64,000 nt of DNA from NCBI GenBank assembly GCA_037128595.1, contig JBAXWB010000007.1, forward strand, positions 32,588 to 96,587, given 5' to 3'. The notes under the pieces are model-generated. The model was not told the origin of the DNA, did not search any database, and saw nothing but the letters and a program-made list of their open reading frames with translations. This DNA is from a bacterium. GTDB lineage: Bacteria; Verrucomicrobiota; Kiritimatiellia; CAIKKV01; CAITUY01. The translations under genes and the position numbers were made by a program. Below are positions 9,024 through 18,314 of the stretch, piece by piece (the stretch's first letter is position 1; each line of letters starts with the position of its first letter).

Positions 9024-10121
9024 ATGAGCAAATGGACTACGCAAGAGGCAAACGCATGGTACCGGGAGCAACCTTGGCTCGTCGGCTGCAATTTCATCCC
9101 GAGCAGCGCCATCAACCAACTGGAGATGTGGCAGGTAGCGACATACGATCCGGTCACCATCGAGAGGGAACTGGGGTGGGCAGAGTCTCTGGGATTCAAT
9201 ACGCTTCGCGTCTATCTTCATGACCTGGTGTGGCGTTACGACCGTGACGGATTCACAGACCGGATCGATCATTTCCTGGGGATTGCCGAACGGCACGGCA
9301 TGAAAGTCCTGCTCGTATTATTTGACGACTGTCACAGGCCTGACCCGGAAATTGGACTACAACCACTGCCCGTTCCCGGCGTGCATAACTCGGGCTGGAA
9401 ACACAGCCCCGGACAAAAACTTGTCCTGGCGTTTCACGACGGCACGGTGCCGGAGATAGAAAAAAAACGCTTGGCAGAATACGTCCAGGGCGTACTGACC
9501 CAGTTTGGGGATGACAAGCGCATTTTGATGTGGGACGTTTACAACGAGGCGGGCGGGAGTGGCAACGGCGACAAAAGCCTTGAATTACTACAGTTGACTT
9601 GGCAATGGGCGCATGGCGCGAGGCCCTCTCAGCCCTTGACTGCCGGCCTTGAAGGCACCACTGGCGAGAGAAACGTCGAGCTCAATTTGGCGCAGTCTGA
9701 CGTAATCACCTTTCATAGTTACTATAGCCAGACACTGGAAAAGATAATCCTTCACCACAAGGCGAGCCATTCCGGAAGGCCGGTGATCTGCACGGAATAC
9801 ATGGCGCGGGAATTCGGGACCACATTCCAGCACAGTCTCCCCATCTTCAAGCGGCACCAAGTGGGGTGTTTCTGCTGGGGACTGGTCGCCGGAAAAACCC
9901 AGACCCATTTCAACTGGAAGACGGTCGAAGAAATGGAAAGGCTGAAAGCGCAAGGGAGCGTACTTCGTCCCGGCGATCCGATTCCAGAACCCGCTCTCTG
10001 GTTTCACGACATTTTCCGAATCGACGGAACGCCGTTTGATCAGGGAGAAGTCGAGTTCATTAGAGAAGTCACAACCACTGGACAGCACAACCCTGTCCAG
10101 GTGCTCGGAGAAAGCCAATGA
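9024..10121 (+). CDS. GH5-like glycoside hydrolase (cellulase fold)
   Basis: The 365-residue TIM-barrel protein has the clan GH-A pattern. WDVYNEAG (Asn174-Glu175) is the acid/base after strand 4, and VICTEYMAR (Glu258) is the candidate nucleophile on strand 7. An early GFNTLRVYLH motif matches strand 2. There is no signal peptide, so it is probably intracellular and acts on imported oligosaccharides. The start at ATG 9024 is preceded by AGCAGGAGATCGAG. The stop overlaps the ATG of a degraded HisD-like remnant, so the original operon continued through genes now lost. Substrate specificity cannot be read from the sequence. Confidence 0.8.
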   Translation: MSKWTTQEANAWYREQPWLVGCNFIPSSAINQLEMWQVATYDPVTIERELGWAESLGFNTLRVYLHDLVWRYDRDGFTDRIDHFLGIAERHGMKVLLVLFDDCHRPDPEIGLQPLPVPGVHNSGWKHSPGQKLVLAFHDGTVPEIEKKRLAEYVQGVLTQFGDDKRILMWDVYNEAGGSGNGDKSLELLQLTWQWAHGARPSQPLTAGLEGTTGERNVELNLAQSDVITFHSYYSQTLEKIILHHKASHSGRPVICTEYMAREFGTTFQHSLPIFKRHQVGCFCWGLVAGKTQTHFNWKTVEEMERLKAQGSVLRPGDPIPEPALWFHDIFRIDGTPFDQGEVEFIREVTTTGQHNPVQVLGESQ

Positions 10122-10257
10122 AGATGTTCAAGAACGGCGGTCATCGTCTATATTCGAGACGGACCCCGAAACCGCCAAAACCGGTTCTGGGATGCTTCTG
10201 GATCTCGAGAAGAACGGCATGGACGCAGTGTGGAAGTACAGCCGGAAGTTCGGCTGA
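10118..10257 (+). pseudogene. Histidinol-dehydrogenase-like N-terminal remnant
   Basis: In the frame reading ...ETDPETAKTGSGMLLDLEKN..., the stretch LDLEKNGMDAVWKYSRKFG matches the N-terminal pattern of HisD-family proteins (a DVRxNGDxAVRxYxxKFD-like region). The ATG at 10118, placed correctly after a GGAGAAAGCCA site, is in a different frame, so a frameshift separates start and body within the first 15 codons. The reading frame ends at 10257, where normally about 400 more residues would follow. Sequence from an unrelated UroD-like gene continues immediately. This is a deletion-derived remnant; HisD-like enzymes in sugar loci often oxidise polyols. Confidence 0.55.
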
Positions 10258-10502
10258 TGGGCATCAAGGAACTGAACGCCATCCAATGGATAGGCGGCGC
10301 CCGCCATTGCCGGGCCGCCGATTGGCTGCCGGTCTACAAACGGTGCCAGGCCGCCGGCAAAGGGTTGCAACTGGGACTGGACCTTGACGAATTCGACCTT
10401 TTTATGGAGAACCTGCGGCCTGAGGGGCTGCATATCTCAACCTGGGTCAAAACGCGTGAAGAGGGCGAAGCGCTGCTGCGCAAGGTTTCCCGCTGGCGCT
10501 GA
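10258..10502 (+). pseudogene. UroD-like C-terminal remnant
   Basis: An open frame (10230-10502) encodes MGIKELNAIQWIGG, then GLQLGLDLDEFDLF, and ends LHISTWVKTREEGEALL. This matches the last 70-80 residues of the long UroD-like family that occurs in PVC sugar loci, but the catalytic barrel is missing. It abuts the HisD-like remnant. The simplest reading is one internal deletion joining the front of a hisD-like gene to the tail of a uroD-like gene. It may still be translated from ATG 10230 or 10257, but no function is expected. Confidence 0.55.
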
Positions 10503-10532
10503 TCGATACAAAGAAACAAGAAGTATAAACTG

Positions 10533-10910
10533 ATGCTTAAACGACCTTCGACCGTGACGCTAACAATTGTCGGCGCGTTGAACCTTTGGCCTTGTCGGTT
10601 GGCACAGGCCGAAGGGTCGTCTCCACCGGTCGGCGGCGAGTTACAAATGGTAAACAATGGTTCGTTCGAGGTGCAGGACATCACCGGCAAACCGAAGGAC
10701 TGGCGAACTGCCGGCCATCCCGGCATCGCCCAGATCGTTGAATCGGATGCTGGTCCACCGGGCAAGCGGGTTCCCCTGAAACTCCCGCCGGGGGTGTCGA
10801 CTGTCGATCTGATGGGGAACAGGTTGGAGGGCAGAGATATTGAAGTGACTGAAGTCCCCATCTATGTATTGACAAAAAATGATGAAACCTTGATAGGCTT
10901 ACTAAAGTAA
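10533..10910 (+). pseudogene. Secreted protein remnant: carbohydrate-binding N-terminus joined to a glycosidase-like C-terminus
   Basis: The 125-residue frame has a signal-peptide-like start (LTIVGALNLWPCRLAQA). It is followed by the beginning of a carbohydrate-binding sandwich (MVNNGSFEVQD...DWRTAG). After about residue 80 it changes to VSTVDLMGNRLEGR...PIYVLTK, which resembles the closing beta-domain of much larger glycosidases. The middle, presumably several hundred residues, is absent. As with the preceding remnants, an in-frame internal deletion is the simplest explanation. It could still be exported as a small sugar-binding protein, but I regard it as a decayed gene. Confidence 0.5.
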
Positions 10911-10964
10911 TGACCCTAGATTTTCAAGGGCATGGATGTTAATGAAAAAGGAGGCATCAATTAT

Positions 10965-12338
10965 ATGATCAACGATTCCAGAAATACAGCCGACGTGGGC
11001 CGCAAACGCATTGTGTTTATAGGCGCCTCGTACCTGTTTGTACACAAGGTTCTGCGCGACCTGCTGATCGTGGGCGGATTCAACAACATTCAGATCGTCG
11101 TGCATGACATTGATGAAGAACCGATGAATATCGTTGCCGATCTGCTTGAAAAAATCGCCCGGCAACGCCAGTCGAACATCACCGTTTCGCGCACACTGGA
11201 TCGCGAAGCGGCGCTCAAGAACGCGGATGCCGTACTGCTGGCCATTACCGTGGGTGGACAGGAGAGCGACCAGCGTACGTTCGAGGTCTGCGCCAACTAC
11301 CGCATTCCCATCGGCGTAGGCGATACCCTGGGACCGACCGCCCTGGCACGCAACCTGCGAACAATTCCGGTGGTCGTCGGACTCGTGCATGACATGGAAA
11401 GGTTGTGCCCGAATGCCATTTTGCTCAATTTCACCAATCCCATGTCCGCGCTCACCGGCGCCATGGCACGCACCTCACACATCCCCTGCTTCGGACTCTG
11501 CCATTCGGCTGACGAACTCTTCAGTTTCTTCGGGAGGGTTTTCGGGGTACCGCAGGATGAGATTGACCTCGACGTGGGCGGCGTGAACCACCAGAGTTTT
11601 GTCTGCGGGTTGCGTGTCCGTGGCGTGGACCGCACCAAGGACATGCTGGCGGAAATCCAGCGCAGCGGCGCCAAACTGGAAGACAAATTGTTGTCCGTGA
11701 CCGAGGAGGACACGGCACTGCAACAGGACGTCTGCAACATTCTGGGCGTCTGGCCAAGCTGCGGAGCCGACCACCTGGCAGAGTTCTACCGATTCTTCTA
11801 CACCGAGCGCCGCATTGAACAGTTGCACCTGACCAAGCGGTTACGCCGCGTCCAGCCGGGCCGGACCCGCTTTGGCCGCAAGGAGTGTCCGGCCATCATC
11901 CGGCAGTGGGCGTATGAAGGACCGGCAGGCGATCTCGATCTGCCGACCACCGAGCATGCCCATGAGATTCTCTATGCCTACTTCACCGGAACGCCCTATA
12001 CGAGGGTCCTCAACGTGTTAAATCGCGGCCAGTTGATCAAAGGTCTTCCGGAGGATGCGTGTGTTGAGGCACTGGTGACACTGGACGGTAAGACCGTCAC
12101 AGGGCCGAGTGTTACACTGCCGCCAGCCGCCCATGCGTTGGTGGCCAACTGGGTTGCCATCCATCACCTGTCGATCCAGGCAGCCCTGCACTGCGACCAC
12201 GACGCCGCGCGCCAGGCACTCTTCCTCGACCCGCATGTCCGCGACCTGTACGATATCGCGCCACTGCTGGAGGATCTACTAACTGCCACGCGGGAATGGC
12301 TGCCGACAGGGTGGTTTGCCGGGAATAAGCAGCCATGA
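10965..12338 (+). CDS. GH4 family glycosidase (alpha-galactosidase/alpha-glucuronidase type)
   Basis: The protein shows the GH4 plan: an N-terminal Rossmann start RIVFIGASYLF, then ADAVLLAITVGG, NFTNPMSALT, GLCHSADEL and GGVNHQSF. GH4 enzymes use NAD and a divalent metal and hydrolyse glycosides by a redox-elimination route in the cytoplasm. I place the start at ATG 10965, not the upstream in-frame ATG at 10932, because a perfect AAGGAGG lies 10 nt before 10965; this gives 457 residues, normal for the family. It overlaps the next gene by 4 nt. The sugar configuration acted on cannot be fixed from the sequence. Confidence 0.85.
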   Translation: MINDSRNTADVGRKRIVFIGASYLFVHKVLRDLLIVGGFNNIQIVVHDIDEEPMNIVADLLEKIARQRQSNITVSRTLDREAALKNADAVLLAITVGGQESDQRTFEVCANYRIPIGVGDTLGPTALARNLRTIPVVVGLVHDMERLCPNAILLNFTNPMSALTGAMARTSHIPCFGLCHSADELFSFFGRVFGVPQDEIDLDVGGVNHQSFVCGLRVRGVDRTKDMLAEIQRSGAKLEDKLLSVTEEDTALQQDVCNILGVWPSCGADHLAEFYRFFYTERRIEQLHLTKRLRRVQPGRTRFGRKECPAIIRQWAYEGPAGDLDLPTTEHAHEILYAYFTGTPYTRVLNVLNRGQLIKGLPEDACVEALVTLDGKTVTGPSVTLPPAAHALVANWVAIHHLSIQAALHCDHDAARQALFLDPHVRDLYDIAPLLEDLLTATREWLPTGWFAGNKQP

Positions 12339-12880
12339 ATCACTGGAACATTCAGGTCGCTGACGAAACGGAGATGACCCAGGAAGAGGATCGGGCCATC
12401 CGGGATCTGTTGTGTGCATGTTTCCCAGCGGACCGTTCCGTGTTTGCCACGACGCGCGCCTGGCACGGAAGCGTGCCGACTTACTCTTTGCTCGCTCAGC
12501 AAGACGGCCAGCCGTGCGGGCACGTGGGATGTGTCGTCCGGACGATCCGGGTCGACATGTGCCCCGTGTGCGTGTTGGGTATCCAGAACCTCGCGGTAGT
12601 TCCCGAATGTCGCGGTTCCGGACTTGGCGCTCAGCTGATCACGGCGGCAACAAACGAGGCTTCGGCGCGCGGTATCCCGTTCGGCCTGTTGTTCTGTGTG
12701 CCAGAACTGGAACGCTTCTACGCTGATCTGGGATGGTACACGCTTCGCGTCAGGGCTCTTATGGACTACCTCGGGGAAACGGATAGCCCCATCCCGGGCA
12801 AGAATATCGCCATGGCGAAGGACCTGGCTGGGTTGCCGTTTCCGAGGGGCGACATTCACCTGTGTGGGGCCGATTGGTAA
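12335..12880 (+). CDS. GNAT family N-acetyltransferase
   Basis: The 181-residue protein contains the acetyl-CoA binding signature of the GNAT fold, IQNLAVVPECRGSGLGAQLI, with the R-G-x-G-x-G loop. This is followed by a C-terminal LERFYADLGWY segment, the usual beta-alpha element near the active site. It starts within the stop of the GH4 gene (ATGA overlap), so translational coupling is likely. The substrate is unknown; in this setting it may acetylate an amino sugar or act in detoxification. Confidence 0.8.
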   Translation: MNHWNIQVADETEMTQEEDRAIRDLLCACFPADRSVFATTRAWHGSVPTYSLLAQQDGQPCGHVGCVVRTIRVDMCPVCVLGIQNLAVVPECRGSGLGAQLITAATNEASARGIPFGLLFCVPELERFYADLGWYTLRVRALMDYLGETDSPIPGKNIAMAKDLAGLPFPRGDIHLCGADW

Positions 12881-12929
12881 CCGGCTGGCACTTGCTTGAG
12901 TCCGGGTGGCGAGAGGGTACGAAATAAAT

Positions 12930-14180
12930 ATGGAGAATATGAAAATCATGACATCCCGCGAGCGAGTGTTAAGGACAGTGAACTTCAAGGATACCGACAG
13001 GGTCCCGATTGATCTGGGCGCCATGAAGGCATCCTGCATTGGTGTCAAAGCCTACAACAATGTTAAGGCCAGGCTCGGCCTGCATACCGCCACGCGCATT
13101 TGGGACCCGAAATTCATGATCGCATCCGTCGAAGAAGCGATCATGCAGCGGTTCCACCTGGATGTTGTTCCACTGGACGTATCGTCTGTCATGAGCGATG
13201 CGAGTCCGGACGCGGATTGGGTTCCGAAAACCCTTTACAAGGGCGCAGAAGGACTCCTGCCACCTTGCACGAATGTCGGCACGGATTCCGAAGGGCGGTG
13301 GGCTCTTCTGGATGACAAGGGCAACCAGACGCCCTTTCGCATGCCGCGTGAGGGTTACTACTTTGACGATATCGGCTTTAACGAACCCGGAGGGACGATT
13401 GATCCCTCGGCGTTCAGGCCGGTCACCGGATTTACCGATGAACATCTCCGCGCCGTTCAGGCGAGAGCCCGGTTCCTTTACGAGAACACCGATTATGCCC
13501 TACTGGGATGGGGCGGCGGCGTCTGTTTCCTGGGATTGAGCCTGATCACAGATCGACTGAGCAACGTGACCATGGGGCTTCCTTCCGAGTGGATGGTCAT
13601 GCTGATGACCGAGAAGAACGCCTGCCACGAGATGATGAACAAGTCCGTGGAGGCTTCAATCCGGTGCCTGGGGCAGTTGCAAGAAGCCGTAGGCGATCGC
13701 TGCTTTGCGTGGGGAATTGCCGCGGATGACAGCGGTACCCAGCGCAGCGAATTCATCAGCCCGGAATTGTGGGCCGAAATGATCAAACCACACTACACGA
13801 AACTGTGCACCTGGATTCATCGAAATACTCCGTGGAAGACATACCTTCACTCCTGCGGTTCCATTTACCACCTCATTCCGCACCTGATCGAGGCTGGCGT
13901 GGATATCCTGAATCCCATCCAAACCTCGGCGGCTAATATGGAGCCTGACCGGCTCAAAAAGGAATTCGGCGGCAAAATTGTGTTCTGGGGCGGCGGGTGC
14001 GACACCCAGCGCGTTCTGCAGACGGCCACACCCGATGAAGTCCGCGAACATGTCAGGCAACGGCTAGCCGTGTTCAAACCAGGCGGAGGGTACGTATTCA
14101 ACCAGGTTCACAACATCCAACCCAACGTTCCCGCCGACAATATCATTGCCATGCTGGATGCCGCCTATGAGTACGGATAA
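12930..14180 (+). CDS. UroD-like (methyltransferase family) protein, second copy
   Basis: The protein starts with MTSRERVLRTVNFKDTDRVPIDLGA, a classic UroD-superfamily beginning. It includes YLHSCGSIYHLIPHLIEAGVDILNPIQTSAA, the metal/corrinoid-methyltransferase-like core seen in long UroD-like proteins. Possible starts are ATG 12930, 12939 (GGAG 4 nt upstream) and 12948; I give the longest ATG. It is only distantly similar to the paralogue at 3491-4588, so it is not a recent duplicate. It sits between GNAT and alpha/beta-hydrolase genes. Methyl transfer linked to methylated sugars is a reasonable guess, not shown. Confidence 0.8.
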   Translation: MENMKIMTSRERVLRTVNFKDTDRVPIDLGAMKASCIGVKAYNNVKARLGLHTATRIWDPKFMIASVEEAIMQRFHLDVVPLDVSSVMSDASPDADWVPKTLYKGAEGLLPPCTNVGTDSEGRWALLDDKGNQTPFRMPREGYYFDDIGFNEPGGTIDPSAFRPVTGFTDEHLRAVQARARFLYENTDYALLGWGGGVCFLGLSLITDRLSNVTMGLPSEWMVMLMTEKNACHEMMNKSVEASIRCLGQLQEAVGDRCFAWGIAADDSGTQRSEFISPELWAEMIKPHYTKLCTWIHRNTPWKTYLHSCGSIYHLIPHLIEAGVDILNPIQTSAANMEPDRLKKEFGGKIVFWGGGCDTQRVLQTATPDEVREHVRQRLAVFKPGGGYVFNQVHNIQPNVPADNIIAMLDAAYEYG

Positions 14181-14201
14181 CATAAAATTGGAGAACCACA
14201 C

Positions 14202-15254
14202 ATGACACGTAATCTCGATCCCAACCGGATGTTTGTGGAGATGGCGATGCGCCATCGGCCACAGTATCGCTTCGACGGCTCAACGAAGAGCGATTTTGAT
14301 GCCTGGCGGGTCCAGGCGCGGCCGGCCGTGCTGGCCTGTCTCGGTGACTTTCCCGAACCTGTTCCTCCCCATGCTGAACTCATCGTGGAATGGACCGAAC
14401 GCGGCCTGCGGATGCAGCGCTGGGTGATCGACGTCCATCCGTACCTCGCGGCGACAGTGCTTGTTAATATACCCGGCGACCTGAAGACCGGCGAGAAGAG
14501 GCCGGCGATCCTCTGCTGGCATGGGCATGGCCGCTTCGGCAAGGATCCGGTCATGGGGGACCGGCGCGCACCGGAGTTGGAAAACGATATCCAGCGCATG
14601 AATTACGATTACGGGTTCCAGATGGCGAAGGCGGGTTTCGTGACCTACGCGCTCGACTGGATCGGCGCCGGCGAACATGACCCCGAGCGCAAACCCAACT
14701 TCTCGAATGTCGGCGCCGGCCAGGACTGGTGCAATCTACTTTACCTTCACGCCACCATGTTCGGTACAACCTCAATCGCCATCAACGTACAACTTGGACG
14801 CATGGCCACGGATTTCGTCTGCACCCTGCCGGAAGTCGATGACACACGGCTGGGCGTCATGGGATTGAGTGGCGGCGGCACCATGACAACGTGGTCCTAC
14901 TTCTGTGATGACCGTTTCCGCGCCGCGGAAATCATATGCTATTGCGACCTCTTTGAAGCCATCGGCCCGCGCGACATCAACTACTGCGGCATGCAGGTCG
15001 CTCCCGGTTTGTACAAACTGGTCAACCTGCCGGACCTGCAGGGCTTACTCGCGCCTAAACCGTTGCTGATGGATATCGGTCTGCGCGACCAATGCTTTCT
15101 AATCGAGACAGCATTGCCCGCTTTCAGGCAAGTCGAACGTATTTACCAGGCGGCGAATGCCGCCGACAAACTGGAACTTGACCTTCACCCCAATGAACAC
15201 GGGTGGGGCGGCAACAAATCTGTGGCCTTTTTTGGAAAGCATCTTTCAATATGA
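14202..15254 (+). CDS. Alpha/beta hydrolase (acetyl-esterase-like)
   Basis: The 350-residue protein has the nucleophile elbow GLSGGG (Ser in GxSxG) preceded by a long lid-containing N-terminal part (ILCWHGHGRFG, oxyanion region). A C-terminal HPNEHGWGG supplies the catalytic histidine. It resembles the dienelactone-hydrolase/acetyl-xylan-esterase-like proteins of PVC bacteria. No signal peptide is visible. GGAGAACCACAC precedes the ATG. Its last codons overlap the next gene (ATGA), so both belong to one transcript. De-esterification of an acylated glycan is the likely role by context. Confidence 0.75.
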   Translation: MTRNLDPNRMFVEMAMRHRPQYRFDGSTKSDFDAWRVQARPAVLACLGDFPEPVPPHAELIVEWTERGLRMQRWVIDVHPYLAATVLVNIPGDLKTGEKRPAILCWHGHGRFGKDPVMGDRRAPELENDIQRMNYDYGFQMAKAGFVTYALDWIGAGEHDPERKPNFSNVGAGQDWCNLLYLHATMFGTTSIAINVQLGRMATDFVCTLPEVDDTRLGVMGLSGGGTMTTWSYFCDDRFRAAEIICYCDLFEAIGPRDINYCGMQVAPGLYKLVNLPDLQGLLAPKPLLMDIGLRDQCFLIETALPAFRQVERIYQAANAADKLELDLHPNEHGWGGNKSVAFFGKHLSI

Positions 15255-17026
15255 TGAAAACAACTGGTCTGATCAGTGAAACTCAAGTATTGCGTAACAT
15301 TCTCGAACTCGTGCGCGCAATGCCGGAATTGAAGGCGGCACTGCCGGAGGGTTGTGAACAGGTATCGTTCTGGCGCAGGCATTTGAACCGCAGTGCTGCC
15401 ACCCGGCGCCTCATGCTCGTGCTGCGGGAGTTACCCGCTTTCAACGAACGCGCGCCCAAACACCGCACGCCCGCCGCCTGGCGGGCGCTATTCGGCGAAG
15501 GATACGGCGGTGTGGCCCTCACCGTGCTACGCGAAGTCATCACCCTGTCGAATCACAAACCCGCCAAGCGGCCGCCGATCCGGTGCTGGCGTGATGCCTA
15601 CGGGCCGAATGAAAAGATCCAGCGTATCCGCCCGGTCGAATCCGACGCCTGGCTGCCCAATCCCCACCGCGGCACCACGACGTTCCAGCGCTTTCAGGGC
15701 GACCCGCTTTTTGCGGCGTGGAACTGGAGCGATACGCATGGTCCCATGGATTTTCCTTCCGTCAAGTCAGTTGCTGACAACCAAAAATATATTCCGCGGA
15801 CGACACTCAGTTATTGCCGCTGGCCTTGGGCCTGGCTCGAGCCCGTCAAGGGTAAATTTCGCTGGGATATTGTGGATGCCGCCTTAAGGACCGCGCATAA
15901 GCGCGGTCAAACCTTGCAACTTCGTTTCGAACCCTACACCTCTCGCGTGGATTACGAAAAAACACCCTCCGTCTCGAAACGTCACCCCCCCCTGCGCTCC
16001 GTCAACATGCCAGACTGGTACTGGGATACCGGTGCGCGCTGGATCCGCAAAGGTCCGAATGCCGCCAATGAACCGAACTGCAACGATCCGCTTTATATCC
16101 GGCATTTCAGCGATTTCATTTGTGCCTTTGCGAAACGCTATGACGGTCATGCGGACTTGGAGAGTGTGGACATCGCCTACGCCGGGTTCTGGGGCGAGTC
16201 GGGCGGCAACACAACTCCTGCCACGGCGGCTAAGCTGGTGGATGTTTATCTGCGTTATTTTAAAAACACTCAACTGATATCGATGCTTGGCACGCCAGGC
16301 TGCAAGCAGGCACAAAGGCGCACGGCGGGTTCATCCCGACACATTGGCTGGCGTGCGGATTGCTTCGGTGACCTGCGTAAGGCTGATGTGCCGGATGTGC
16401 CGTTCGGCATGGGGTGGAACCACACGTACGATTTATATCCCAAGGAGATCGAGCAGTGTGGCCTACGTGATGTCTGGCAGCAGGCTCCTGTCACAATGGA
16501 AACATGCGGGAACGTGCCCACCTGGTTCATGCATGGCTATAACTTGGACACCGTCATCCGCGAGGGGTACCGTTACCATACATCGGTTTTTATGCCCAAG
16601 AGCGCCTTTTTTCCAACCGAGTGGCGGGAGAAATTGGAGGAGTTCGATAAGAAAATCGGCTACCGTTTTGTGCTGCGGCAGATCCTGCTCCCCTTGGCCG
16701 TCCGGCGCGGCGAGCGGTTCACGATCGAGTGCTTCATCGACAACGTCGGCTGCGCACCGATCTACCGGCCGTACCGGCTCGCGTTACGGTTACGGCAGGC
16801 CGGCCGTGCGCAGATCATTCCCTTGAAGCAGGATATCCGCGGTTGGCTGCCCGGGCATCGCTGGTTCAGTGAGGCGCTCGTATTGCCGGGCCGACTCAAA
16901 CCCGGTGAGGCCAATGTGGATCTGGCCATTATCGGTGACGATAGCCGGCCGCGAGTCTGGTTCGCTATCGAGAGTGAACAGGAGGACAACTGGCATGCCC
17001 TGACCTCCATCGAGGTCGCGATATGA
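15251..17026 (+). CDS. DUF4832 domain protein, beta-galactosidase-like TIM barrel
   Basis: The protein has an N-terminal helical region (residues 1-130). A TIM-barrel follows in which WPWAWLEPVKGKFRWDIVD resembles the strand-1/2 region of clan GH-A enzymes, and YAGFWGESGG could provide the acid/base residue. The C-terminal 130 residues (FVLRQILLP...DNVGCAPIYRPYRLALRL...) match the DUF4832 beta-sandwich. The frame extends upstream to GTG 15203, but the ATG at 15251 overlapping the previous stop is the natural start. Probably a cytoplasmic glycosidase; the reaction is not established. Confidence 0.7.
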   Translation: MMKTTGLISETQVLRNILELVRAMPELKAALPEGCEQVSFWRRHLNRSAATRRLMLVLRELPAFNERAPKHRTPAAWRALFGEGYGGVALTVLREVITLSNHKPAKRPPIRCWRDAYGPNEKIQRIRPVESDAWLPNPHRGTTTFQRFQGDPLFAAWNWSDTHGPMDFPSVKSVADNQKYIPRTTLSYCRWPWAWLEPVKGKFRWDIVDAALRTAHKRGQTLQLRFEPYTSRVDYEKTPSVSKRHPPLRSVNMPDWYWDTGARWIRKGPNAANEPNCNDPLYIRHFSDFICAFAKRYDGHADLESVDIAYAGFWGESGGNTTPATAAKLVDVYLRYFKNTQLISMLGTPGCKQAQRRTAGSSRHIGWRADCFGDLRKADVPDVPFGMGWNHTYDLYPKEIEQCGLRDVWQQAPVTMETCGNVPTWFMHGYNLDTVIREGYRYHTSVFMPKSAFFPTEWREKLEEFDKKIGYRFVLRQILLPLAVRRGERFTIECFIDNVGCAPIYRPYRLALRLRQAGRAQIIPLKQDIRGWLPGHRWFSEALVLPGRLKPGEANVDLAIIGDDSRPRVWFAIESEQEDNWHALTSIEVAI

Positions 17027-18309
17027 ATACCATGCTGACCAAAAGCGTAGTAGGCCTCGCGTGCGCCATTTTGCCGTGGTTGGCCTTGGCTGCTGATACG
17101 GGAAATCAAGTTCGGGTGGAAGCACCGCGGGCTTCGGTAGCGCCACCCGCTGTCAATAATGTGTGTGGTTTCCGGGGTGACGGGTCCGGCGTATTCTCCA
17201 AGACTAGGCCACCAACCCTCTGGGGTAGCGAAGGGAATAAAAATATTCTGTGGAAGACCGAGGTGGGCCGCAGTCAATCTTCACCGGTAATTGGAGGCAA
17301 TCGTGTCTTTGTATCGGCCGAGACAGATCTGTTGTTATGTCTTGACCGTGCGACGGGCAAGGTGGCGTGGAAGAAGGACAACGGTTTTGAGTCATTACCT
17401 GCTGAGATGAAAGCGGTCGAGAAACGCCCCCCTTCCGATTCAGGCTGTGGCTACAGTGCGGCCACGCCGATCACAGACGGCCAGCGCGTCTGGGCGTCCT
17501 TCGGAACGGGCATCGTGGTGTGCTACGACCTCGACGGCAAACGCCAGTGGGTCCGCTATTTTGACCAGACTCAGGTTACTCAATACGGCCGTAGCGTGTC
17601 GCCCCTGATGGCTGGCGGTAAGTTGCTGGTGACTGTCGGGTTCCTGATGGCGCTGGACCCGGCGACCGGAAAGACGATATGGGAGTGTCCTGAGGCTGTA
17701 CCGTCTTATGGCACACCTGTCGCGGTGCGTATCGCCGGTGTGGAGGTGATTATCACCCCGAAAGGAGACGTCATTCGTGTGGCCGACGGCAAGGTGCTGG
17801 GGGCGGGCTTAGCCGAAACTCCGTACAGCAGCCCTGTCGTCGCTCAAGGGGTGTTATATTTCGGAATGCCGGTGCAGGCCCTGCGACTGCCGGACAAGGC
17901 GGAGGCGACCAGTCGCCTGGCAACCATTTGGGAAGCCTCCGATCCCGGGGGGGATTCTTTCGCTTCGCCGGTGGTTTATGATGGCATTTTCTATATGGTC
18001 GGTAATGACGGTGTGTTGTGGGCATTCGAGGCCGCCACCGGTAAGATGTGGTATCGGCAGGAGCTGGTGAACCCGGGCGGTGGCAGCGGTGGTCCGGCCG
18101 GCAACTTCTATCCCAGCCTCGTTGTGGCTGGTGGCAATCTGCTAGTAGCCAACGATGCCGGCCAGACTATCGTTGTTGCCACCGGGCGGGTCTTTAAGGA
18201 AGTCGCCCGCAATACTCTCGAAGAAGGCTCGGGGGCCTCGCCGGTGGCCGTCGGGGCAGAGTTGTTCGTGCGGGGCGGCAACCTGCTCTATTGTCTCACA
18301 AGTAAGTGA
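17023..18309 (+). CDS. Exported PQQ-like beta-propeller protein
   Basis: The 428-residue protein has an N-terminal signal peptide (hydrophobic run ending in ALA at about residue 23). Repeated propeller blades follow, with the AxDxxTGKxxW type motifs (LDRATGKVAW, LDPATGKTIW, FEAATGKMWY). Just after the signal it carries FRGDGSGVF followed by LWG, a motif also present in the two propeller proteins encoded convergently downstream. It starts in the stop codon of the DUF4832 gene. Probably periplasmic; it may bind a ligand or serve as a scaffold, since no enzyme motif is visible. Confidence 0.75.
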   Translation: MNTMLTKSVVGLACAILPWLALAADTGNQVRVEAPRASVAPPAVNNVCGFRGDGSGVFSKTRPPTLWGSEGNKNILWKTEVGRSQSSPVIGGNRVFVSAETDLLLCLDRATGKVAWKKDNGFESLPAEMKAVEKRPPSDSGCGYSAATPITDGQRVWASFGTGIVVCYDLDGKRQWVRYFDQTQVTQYGRSVSPLMAGGKLLVTVGFLMALDPATGKTIWECPEAVPSYGTPVAVRIAGVEVIITPKGDVIRVADGKVLGAGLAETPYSSPVVAQGVLYFGMPVQALRLPDKAEATSRLATIWEASDPGGDSFASPVVYDGIFYMVGNDGVLWAFEAATGKMWYRQELVNPGGGSGGPAGNFYPSLVVAGGNLLVANDAGQTIVVATGRVFKEVARNTLEEGSGASPVAVGAELFVRGGNLLYCLTSK

Positions 18310-18314
18310 GGCCG

